Shown here piece by piece: positions 57,355-64,000 of a stretch of 64,000 bases of DNA. The translations under genes were made by a program, and so were the position numbers. The notes under the pieces are model-generated. The model was not told where the DNA came from and made no database searches. It worked only from the letters and a program-made list of their open reading frames with translations. The stretch covers positions 45,229-109,228 of the forward strand of contig NZ_JAMBAQ010000006.1 of NCBI RefSeq assembly GCF_023336735.1. Direction: 5' to 3'. The stretch comes from Moraxella oculi. GTDB lineage: Bacteria > Pseudomonadota > Gammaproteobacteria > Pseudomonadales > Moraxellaceae. Positions within the stretch are counted from its first letter, which is position 1, and every line of letters starts with the position of its first letter.

Positions 57355-58098
57355 TCACACGCCCTTAATAAAAGCTTGTTTCATTTTTATAACCGCACGA
57401 TCAAGCCCCACAAATACAGCACTTGCGATGATACTATGTCCAATATTCAGCTCATGAATGCCATCAATTTGAGCAATCGGTGCAACATTGTCATAAGTCA
57501 ATCCATGACCTGCGTTGATGAGCATTTGACTGGTTTTGCCTTTGGCATATTGTACAGCTGCTTTGATGCGATTAAGTTCAGCATCAACCTCAACTTGATG
57601 GTTCGCCAAGCTTGCATGAGCATAAGCCCCTGTATGTAGCTCAATCGCATCTGCATTCATGGCCACCGCCGCATCGATTTGGCGAACATCTGGATCAATG
57701 AATAATGACACTAAAATATTTGCCGTTTTCAACCTTGCAACAAATTCAGGCAATTTTGGCAGACTAGCCACATCAAGACCACCTTCTGTGGTAATCTCTT
57801 GGCGTTTTTCTGGCACCAAGCACACCCAAGTCGGCTTAACATCTAAAGCAATGGCAAGCATTTCATCAGTTACTGCCATTTCAAGATTCATGCGCGTCTT
57901 TAAAGCCTTTTTCATTGCATAAACATCGGCATCTTTAATGTGGCGACGATCCTCTCGTAAGTGCAGAGTGATGCCATCAGCACCAGCTTGCTCACAGACG
58001 ACAGCTGCCTCTATTGGACAAGGGTAACCAACCCCTCGTGCATTACGCAATGTGGCAACATGATCAATATTCACACCCAATAGCGGTATATTCGCCAT
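57355..58098 (-). CDS. pdxJ: Pyridoxine 5'-phosphate synthase
   Basis: Condenses 3-amino-1-hydroxyacetone phosphate with 1-deoxy-D-xylulose 5-phosphate to give pyridoxine phosphate (vitamin B6). The 247-residue barrel has [31 protein letters not shown] and the [10 protein letters not shown] loop. Last gene of the lepA operon, ten bases after recO; this order is conserved in gammaproteobacteria. No clear terminator was seen after it. Confidence 0.97.
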   Translation of the reverse strand: MANIPLLGVNIDHVATLRNARGVGYPCPIEAAVVCEQAGADGITLHLREDRRHIKDADVYAMKKALKTRMNLEMAVTDEMLAIALDVKPTWVCLVPEKRQEITTEGGLDVASLPKLPEFVARLKTANILVSLFIDPDVRQIDAAVAMNADAIELHTGAYAHASLANHQVEVDAELNRIKAAVQYAKGKTSQMLINAGHGLTYDNVAPIAQIDGIHELNIGHSIIASAVFVGLDRAVIKMKQAFIKGV

Positions 58099-58107
58099 AA
58101 CATTCTC

Positions 58108-58878
58108 TCACAATCTATCGGTTTTAAAACGCAGACTCTGCTGCCAAAGTTTACGGCTATGCAAGGGCTTGTAGTCAAGCAGATGATTCATCACATCTTT
58201 TTGCAGCCGCCCAAACAAATCAAGCTTTTCCAAATAAATCCCCTCATCAGTATCAGCTCTTGCCATCACGATCAAATCTCCCCCCAAATATGATGCACGA
58301 TTCATGCTTTTTTCCAAACTTCCTATCTGATGAGTGAATGTTGAGATGATGGGTACAAAACCCTTCTCAGGAATAAAATGATAGCTGTGGTCATGAATGA
58401 TTGCCCGCCCCAAAGAATCTTGACCAAAATCTATGGCAACACCCAGTTCATCAAACAAGGAACGCTCAAACCGTCGTAATGAAAGCTTGATGTGGAGCAT
58501 TAGCTCATCTTTTGGGCAATTCAACCCCACTAATAGCATCACTTCATCATGGTAGGCCCGCCACAATGCAGGACAGGCATTCTCCAGCATCAATAATCGA
58601 CAAAGCACCTCATTCATATAAAATAAAGCATATTGAGCCATACTTCCAGCTGGCATCACTGGAAATCTTGATGCTGGTTGAATTTGACCAAAGGTTTTTA
58701 ACGCATTTTTGCCTGTGGCAAACAAATTGACCAGCACAAATGAAAGCGCACCTTTAGCACCAACACCATGCACCAAGCCAAATTCGTTTGTGAATATTTG
58801 ATAAATCGCCCGCCTTTCTTGATATGCCCTTGCGTGTAACACATAGCCTATTAATGGTTGTTGTCGCAAAAGATTCAA
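58108..58878 (-). CDS. recO: DNA repair protein RecO
   Basis: Recombination mediator that loads RecA on gaps with RecF and RecR. The 256-residue protein has an N-terminal OB-fold (PLIGYVLHARAYQERRAIYQIFT), a helical core with MLHIKLSLRRFERSLFDELG and a divergent C terminus typical of the family. The start is TTG at 58878, overlapping the era stop as TTGA; there is no good downstream ATG. Coupled to era. Confidence 0.92.
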   Translation of the reverse strand: MNLLRQQPLIGYVLHARAYQERRAIYQIFTNEFGLVHGVGAKGALSFVLVNLFATGKNALKTFGQIQPASRFPVMPAGSMAQYALFYMNEVLCRLLMLENACPALWRAYHDEVMLLVGLNCPKDELMLHIKLSLRRFERSLFDELGVAIDFGQDSLGRAIIHDHSYHFIPEKGFVPIISTFTHQIGSLEKSMNRASYLGGDLIVMARADTDEGIYLEKLDLFGRLQKDVMNHLLDYKPLHSRKLWQQSLRFKTDRL

Positions 58879-59870
58879 TATCCCAAACTGTTCAAGGCTC
58901 GCTCATCATCCGACCAACCTTTTTTGACTTTCACCCAAAGGGTGAGCATGATTTTGCGATCAAATAATTTCTCCATGTCTTGTCTTGCCTCTATGCCAAC
59001 TTGCTTGATTCGCTTGCCTTTATCTCCAATCACAATGGTTTTTTGCCCCGCTCTTTCAACAAAAATGGTGGCATCAATGAAAGTTACTGCTTTTCGCCAT
59101 TTTCCTGTCTCTGGGTCTTGATGAGCAGGTTCATCTTTGAAGGTATCAATCTGTACAGTCAAGTCATACGGCACTTCATCACCTGATTGACGCATGATTT
59201 TTTCACGAATGATTTCACTTGCCAAAAAACGCTCAGAACGATCGGTAATTTGCTCAGAATCAAAAATCGCCGGCCGCTTGGGTAAAAATTGTCCAATGAC
59301 CGATTTTAACCGATCTAAGTTATGCCCACGCAATGCAGAAACTGGCACGATATCAGCAAAATCAAAACTTTCATTAAAACTTTCAATCACAGGCAACATT
59401 TGAGATTTATCTTTAATGGTATCCGATTTATTGATGACCAAAACCACAGGTAATGTCGTGGTCGACAACTTCTCCAAAGTCAAAAGATCATCCTCCCTCC
59501 ATTGTAGTGCGTCCACCACAAATAATACCAAATCCACATCGGTCAATGCGGATATGGCCGTCTTATTCATACGCTCATTGATTACTTTGACTTCCTTGGT
59601 ATGAATTCCAGGGGTATCCACAAAAACAATCTGCTTATCATCATCTGTAAAAATACCATGAATGCGATGGCGTGTGGTTTGTGGCTTGCGTGATGTGATG
59701 GACAGCTTTTGCCCAAGCAGATGGTTCATCAGTGTTGATTTGCCGACATTCGGTCTGCCCACAATGGCCACAAAACCAGCACGAAAATCATCGCAGACGG
59801 TGCTTGTCTGACTGTCAAAAAATGACGATATCACATCATCATTGTTCAAATCTCGTTCATTGTCAATCAT
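58875..59870 (-). CDS. era: GTPase Era
   Basis: Small GTPase that binds the 3' end of 16S rRNA and helps 30S assembly. The 331-residue protein has an N-terminal extension of about 30 residues, the G1 GRPNVGKSTLMNHLL, effector region QKLSITSRKPQTTRHR, G3 DTPGIH, G4 NKSD and a C-terminal KH domain (AGQKTIVIGDKGKRIKQVG). The ATG at 59870 (MIDNERD) is preferred, with AAGG seven bases upstream; 59891 has none. Downstream of rnc. Confidence 0.96.
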   Translation of the reverse strand: MIDNERDLNNDDVISSFFDSQTSTVCDDFRAGFVAIVGRPNVGKSTLMNHLLGQKLSITSRKPQTTRHRIHGIFTDDDKQIVFVDTPGIHTKEVKVINERMNKTAISALTDVDLVLFVVDALQWREDDLLTLEKLSTTTLPVVLVINKSDTIKDKSQMLPVIESFNESFDFADIVPVSALRGHNLDRLKSVIGQFLPKRPAIFDSEQITDRSERFLASEIIREKIMRQSGDEVPYDLTVQIDTFKDEPAHQDPETGKWRKAVTFIDATIFVERAGQKTIVIGDKGKRIKQVGIEARQDMEKLFDRKIMLTLWVKVKKGWSDDERALNSLGY

Positions 59871-59996
59871 ATCTTGCCTTACTTGTTTCATAGTCTGTTA
59901 AGCGATTTGGTTGCAACTCATGCCTAAAATATCATTCATTCAAATACAAAACCACCTAAAATAGCGGAACTCATCAAAATAGCCATCAACTGTCAT

Positions 59997-60761
59997 TCAC
60001 AGGGCTATTTGCACCCTATTTAGCTGATTGATCATCAGCTCAGCACATTTTTGCTCGGCAATTCGGCGAGATTCGCCCAATTGTGTGATGGGCTCAATAC
60101 CGACCAAGCCCACTCGGCAGGTTACCACAAAGGTTTGGTTTGGTGCATTACCAATGACTTCAACAAGCTCATAACTGGGTAGTGACATGCGATTGCCTTG
60201 CAACCACTCTTGCAAGCGAGATTTGGCATCTTTAAGTACTTTCTCCTCACCCACCTCTAAAATCAAAAACTCATACCACACCTTAATCATTTTCCTGATC
60301 GGATTAATGTCGCCACCACTATCCAAATAAATGGCCGCCACAATCGCCTCGACCGCATCTGCCAATATCGATGCCCGATGACGACCACCGCCTTTACGCT
60401 CACCCACTCCCAATATGAGATGGCGAGATAACTCTAAGCGTTCAGCAATCTGCACCAGTGTTTCTTGGCGAACCAATGTGGCACGCATTCTGCTTAGCTT
60501 ACCCTCATCATGATTGGGAAAGTGTAAAAATAACTCTTCGGTAATGACTACCCCAAGCAAAGCATCACCTAAAAACTCCAATCGCTCATAGTTAGCCCTA
60601 GGGTCATAAGAACGATGTGTCAACGCTCTTTTAAGATAGCTCGCATCATGAAAAACATAACCCAATTTTTCAGACAGGACAGACAAGCCTTGTTCAAAAT
60701 TAGCGAAATGCGACTGCTTGCCAAGCTGCACTTTAGCACCTAATTTATTAAAGTCGTTCAT
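59997..60761 (-). CDS. rnc: Ribonuclease III
   Basis: Double-strand RNA endonuclease for rRNA processing and small-RNA decay. The 254-residue protein has the signature ERLEFLGDALLG, the downstream acidic cluster ADAVEAIVAAIYLD and a C-terminal double-stranded RNA-binding domain (KSRLQEWLQG, LGESRRIAEQKCA). It has about 25 extra N-terminal residues compared with E. coli. Between lepB and era. Confidence 0.96.
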   Translation of the reverse strand: MNDFNKLGAKVQLGKQSHFANFEQGLSVLSEKLGYVFHDASYLKRALTHRSYDPRANYERLEFLGDALLGVVITEELFLHFPNHDEGKLSRMRATLVRQETLVQIAERLELSRHLILGVGERKGGGRHRASILADAVEAIVAAIYLDSGGDINPIRKMIKVWYEFLILEVGEEKVLKDAKSRLQEWLQGNRMSLPSYELVEVIGNAPNQTFVVTCRVGLVGIEPITQLGESRRIAEQKCAELMINQLNRVQIAL

Positions 60762-60806
60762 TACTTGCCCATCTCACACTGTGTATACAAATCGCATTTT
60801 TAAGCA

Positions 60807-61907
60807 TCAATCAATTGCACCCATCCTATTAAAACTTGGGAGTTTAAAACCAGCATCTTTGTGCATCCAAATATAAGTCGCCTTACCAGATAAGTTCTCT
60901 TCTGGCACAAAACCCCAGTACCGAGAGTCTTTACTATCATCTCGGTTATCCCCCATCACAAAATAGTGTCCCTCCGGCACCACAATCGCCCACTCTCTAC
61001 CTTGGGAGGTGATGACCTCTGGTGCATTCTGCTGCAAAAACTGTCCATCCTGAGAAGTATTCAGGTTGCCCAAATAGCGAACACGATACTGATGATCACC
61101 CAGAGTTTCTTGATAATAATGAGCGAATGTTTCTTCTCGTTGCCCAAATTTTGTACGCTCTTCATCACTCAACGCACGACCTTCAATCCGTGCTGGCAAA
61201 AGCTTACTGATGAATTCTTCATTCATATGGTAGGCAGTCTTTTGTGTTGCGACGGCTTGACCATTAATACTCAATACGCCATCTTTATAAGCCACCGTAT
61301 CGTTTGGCAAGCCAATCACACGCTTGATGTAATAAATCTTCGGCTGCATTGGATAACGAAATACTGCCACATCGCCACGCTTGGGACTACCCAAGTCCAA
61401 TATTTTAGTATGTGTTAAGGGTAGGCGTAGTCCATAAGATGATTTGTTGACGACGATGAAATCACCCGTATATAGAGTCGGCACCATTGAGCTTGAAGGG
61501 ATATTAAAGGGCTCAACAATGAATGATCGTACTAACACAATCACCACTAGAATCGGTAAAAATTCATAAGACCAGCGTATCAGGAAATTCCCACCATAGG
61601 CTTCCTGATCAATCTTAGCAGATGCAAGATTTTGCTTGGCCAAATGGTAACGCTGATAACACTCTTGAACTGATTGGGGAGTGTCATCGCTTGGCTTGAA
61701 GTTATCGATGTCAGTTGTGATTTGATGGTCCCTAAGCACATCCTTTAAAGCATCTTGAGATGATGACAGCTGATTATGTGCAAGCTGAACTTTTTTATCA
61801 GCCAGTTTAGCATTGTGCTGTTTCTTTAGTGCAACTTTATCCACAAGCCATACAAGCAAAAATACCAGCGTGATAGGTACTAATATCAAGTTAATATCAA
61901 AGTTCAT
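60807..61907 (-). CDS. lepB: Signal peptidase I
   Basis: Inner-membrane serine protease that removes signal peptides. The 366-residue protein has an N-terminal membrane segment, a charged linker, a second membrane segment (about 110-130), the catalytic Ser in NIPSSSMVPTL, the catalytic Lys in YYIKRVIGLPNDTV and the GDNRDDSKDSRYWG box. Longer than the E. coli enzyme, mainly in the linker. Start has AAGGTGG upstream. Second gene of the lepA operon. Confidence 0.96.
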   Translation of the reverse strand: MNFDINLILVPITLVFLLVWLVDKVALKKQHNAKLADKKVQLAHNQLSSSQDALKDVLRDHQITTDIDNFKPSDDTPQSVQECYQRYHLAKQNLASAKIDQEAYGGNFLIRWSYEFLPILVVIVLVRSFIVEPFNIPSSSMVPTLYTGDFIVVNKSSYGLRLPLTHTKILDLGSPKRGDVAVFRYPMQPKIYYIKRVIGLPNDTVAYKDGVLSINGQAVATQKTAYHMNEEFISKLLPARIEGRALSDEERTKFGQREETFAHYYQETLGDHQYRVRYLGNLNTSQDGQFLQQNAPEVITSQGREWAIVVPEGHYFVMGDNRDDSKDSRYWGFVPEENLSGKATYIWMHKDAGFKLPSFNRMGAID

Positions 61908-61960
61908 AGACCACCTTTTCGTACTTTAACACCGACAATCGTTTGATAAACATGTTTAAA

Positions 61961-63760
61961 TTAACTATCAACTTTCAAAACCGCCAAAAACGCTTCCTGT
62001 GGAATTTCCACACTACCCACCTGCTTCATCCGCTTTTTACCTGCCTTTTGCTTTTCAAGCAGTTTTTTCTTACGACTGACATCGCCACCGTAACACTTAG
62101 CAAGCACATCTTTACGCATGGCCTTTACCGTACTTCTTGCAATGATTTGCGAACCAATAGCAGCTTGAATGGCAACATCAAACATTTGACGAGGAATCAA
62201 CTCTTTCATCTTTTCAACCAGCTGACCACCACGACGGCGAGCGTGTTCTTGATGGCATATCATGGCCAGTGCATCAACCTTCTCACCGTTGATCAAAACA
62301 TCAACACGAGACAGCTTATCTGCTTGATAACGCTCAAAACCATAATCTAAAGATGCAAAACCACGACTGGCGGACTTTAGCTTATCAAAAAAGTCCATCA
62401 CCACTTCACCCATTGGAATGTCAAAAACAACCTGTACTTGACGAGCCATAAATTTCATATCCACTTGAACGCGCGCGCGTTCAATAGCAAGCGTAATTAC
62501 ATTACCTAAGTATTCTTGAGGCACTAAAATATGACAACGGGCAATTGGTTCACGAAATTCAGCAATCACACCCACATCAGGCAGACGAGAGGGGTTATCC
62601 ACATAGACAATATCACCATTTTTCTTGACTACCTCATAAATCACCGACGGGGCGGTTGTGATCAAATCAAGATCGTACTCTCGCTCTAAACGCTCTTGGA
62701 TGATTTCCATGTGTAACATGCCCAAAAAGCCGCAACGAAAGCCAAAGCCTAAGGCATCAGAAGTGTCTGGCTCAAAGAATAAAGCTGCATCATTAATTTG
62801 CAATTTTTGTAATGCTTCACGAAATTTTTCAAAATCACTTGAATCAACCGGAAACATGCCCGCATAAACTTGCGGTGTTACTTTTTGAAATCCAGGAATG
62901 TTTTCGACTTCTGGAGTCTTAGCAAGAGTAATGGTGTCGCCCACAGGAGCACCTTGAATGTCTTTAATACCTGCGATGACAAAACCCACCTCACCTGCTT
63001 GCAAAATACCTGTTTCTAAACGCTTGGGCGTAAACACACCGATAGAGGTGACCAAATGACTTTCACCTGTTGATTTGACAAAGATACGATCGCCTGTACG
63101 AACCTCGCCCGTTCTTACACGCATCAATGATACAACACCCAAATAATTATCAAACCACGAATCAATGATCAGGGCTTGAAGTGGCGCATCGCGATCACCT
63201 GCTGGAGCGGGGATTTTTTCTATCAAAACCTGCAAAAGATCATCAATGCCCACACCTGTCTTAGCAGACACTCTTGGTGCCTCAACTGCTTCAATGCCGA
63301 TAATATCCTCAATTTCCTCAATAACTCTTTCAGGTTCCACTTGAGGCAAATCAATCTTATTAAGAACAGGCAAGACCTCTAAGCCTTGTTCTACGGCTGT
63401 ATAACAATTTGCCACACTTTGAGCTTCAACGCCTTGTGCTGCATCAACGACAAGCAAGGCCCCTTCACAAGCCGCCAAAGAACGAGAAACCTCATAAGAA
63501 AAATCCACATGACCTGGCGTATCAATGAAGTTCAGCTGATATTTTTCACCATTTGGATGATGATAGTAGAGCGTAACAGACTGAGCCTTAATAGTGATAC
63601 CCCTTTCTCGCTCAATATCCATACTGTCTAAAACTTGTGCTTGCATTTCACGATCAGAAAGACCTCCACAAACCTGAATAAAACGATCAGCCAATGTAGA
63701 CTTACCATGATCAATATGGGCGATGATAGAAAAGTTGCGAATGTGAGTGAGTGCAGTCAT
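61961..63760 (-). CDS. lepA: Elongation factor 4 (back-translocating GTPase)
   Basis: Ribosomal GTPase, close to EF-G, with a role in ribosome biogenesis and initiation. The 599-residue protein has [13 protein letters not shown] (G1), [16 protein letters not shown] (G3), NKIDLP (G4) and the LepA-specific C-terminal domain ([37 protein letters not shown]). First gene of lepA-lepB-rnc-era-recO-pdxJ. No strong ribosome-binding site is seen, but the N terminus matches the family. Confidence 0.97.
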   Translation of the reverse strand: MTALTHIRNFSIIAHIDHGKSTLADRFIQVCGGLSDREMQAQVLDSMDIERERGITIKAQSVTLYYHHPNGEKYQLNFIDTPGHVDFSYEVSRSLAACEGALLVVDAAQGVEAQSVANCYTAVEQGLEVLPVLNKIDLPQVEPERVIEEIEDIIGIEAVEAPRVSAKTGVGIDDLLQVLIEKIPAPAGDRDAPLQALIIDSWFDNYLGVVSLMRVRTGEVRTGDRIFVKSTGESHLVTSIGVFTPKRLETGILQAGEVGFVIAGIKDIQGAPVGDTITLAKTPEVENIPGFQKVTPQVYAGMFPVDSSDFEKFREALQKLQINDAALFFEPDTSDALGFGFRCGFLGMLHMEIIQERLEREYDLDLITTAPSVIYEVVKKNGDIVYVDNPSRLPDVGVIAEFREPIARCHILVPQEYLGNVITLAIERARVQVDMKFMARQVQVVFDIPMGEVVMDFFDKLKSASRGFASLDYGFERYQADKLSRVDVLINGEKVDALAMICHQEHARRRGGQLVEKMKELIPRQMFDVAIQAAIGSQIIARSTVKAMRKDVLAKCYGGDVSRKKKLLEKQKAGKKRMKQVGSVEIPQEAFLAVLKVDS

Positions 63761-63898
63761 GATATCTGATGATAAAGTAAAATGATAACATGGTATTTTA
63801 ACAGCTTTTCACTAAAAAACATAGCCGGTTAAAAGATATTAATAAATTTAGTATTCAGCTCACTCAAACACCTTTTGGATTCCAGCCTTGACATATGA

Positions 63899-63932
63899 AA
63901 TTACCCCCTCCATCATCTGATGAAGGGGGTAA
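63899..63932 (-). terminator. Terminator of the rRNA operon
   Basis: Stem TTACCCCCTCCATC (63901-63914) with GATGAAGGGGGTAA (63919-63932), one mismatch, four-base loop; T-rich DNA follows on the minus strand. It lies about ten bases downstream of the 5S 3' end. Confidence 0.8.
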
Positions 63933-63942
63933 TCAAATAAGG

Positions 63943-64000
63943 TGCTGACGATGACCTACTCTCACATGGGCGAACCACACTACCATCGGCGCTAAGACGT
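63943..64000 (-). rRNA. rrf: 5S ribosomal RNA, 3' part
   Basis: The minus strand reads GCGCCGATGGTAGTGTGG then GAGAGTAGGTCATCG, the conserved 3' half of bacterial 5S rRNA (helices IV-V and loop E). The 5' half lies beyond the right edge. A complete rRNA operon presumably extends outside the window. The exact 3' end is estimated to a few bases. Confidence 0.93.

Noticed and set aside
63943..64000. 5S rRNA fragment as a degenerate copy
   Set aside because: The visible half is well conserved and a terminator follows; it is cut only by the window edge.

Overview
The window looks like chromosomal DNA from a gammaproteobacterium of the family Moraxellaceae, most likely a Moraxella species. The evidence is an OMP-CD/OprF-like porin, a Neisseria/Moraxella-type lipoprotein plus TonB receptor pair for transferrin or lactoferrin iron, a small Opa-like porin, and Moraxella/Acinetobacter/Pseudomonas-style gene clusters. 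From memory of the OMP CD sequence, the porin differs enough from the M. catarrhalis protein that another, perhaps animal-associated, Moraxella is more likely. No phage, insertion sequence or CRISPR array was seen. Most of the window is ordinary housekeeping DNA.

Layout. 1-2600: pnp (cut by the left edge) and rpsO. 2651-10454: a block between truB and rpsO that holds an Opa-like porin, two tandem Bor-family lipoproteins, the sulfite-reduction operon cysI-DUF934-cysG, and divergently tauD plus an amino-acid permease. 10557-20365: the translation/transcription cluster (reading on the minus strand) tpiA, secG, tRNA-Leu, tRNA-fMet, rimP, nusA, infB, rbfA, truB. It is interrupted between infB and rbfA by two plus-strand DUF2382 stress-type genes. 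20562-26849: type IV pilus genes pilB-pilC-pilD with coaE, then nfuA (minus) and nadM-Nudix (plus). 26983-35665: ktrB/ktrA potassium uptake, an unrecognised His-rich exported protein, gltS and purL, all minus. 35809-52921: a GacS/BarA-type hybrid kinase (minus), cysM, a predicted DEDDy exonuclease and rlmD (plus), a DEAD-box helicase and the iron-receptor pair (minus), then relA and mutM (plus). 52970-58098: mscL, typA, the OmpA-family porin, pdxJ. 57355-63760: the lepA-lepB-rnc-era-recO-pdxJ operon. The right edge cuts the 3' end of a 5S rRNA gene belonging to an rRNA operon upstream of lepA.

How the genes work together. TauD can release sulfite from taurine, CysI reduces sulfite to sulfide, CysG makes the siroheme that CysI needs, and CysM (elsewhere in the window) fixes sulfide into cysteine; this is a nearly complete sulfonate-to-cysteine route. 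The iron-receptor pair has a near-consensus sigma-70 promoter overlapped by a Fur-like box, and a strong terminator-like hairpin sits between the lipoprotein and receptor genes. Points most worth a second look are that intergenic hairpin, the DUF2382 pair inside the infB-rbfA junction, the taurine module with an APC permease instead of an ABC transporter, the altered Nudix box in NadM, and the His-rich exported protein next to ktrAB. All functional calls are by reading the sequence; no database search was possible.
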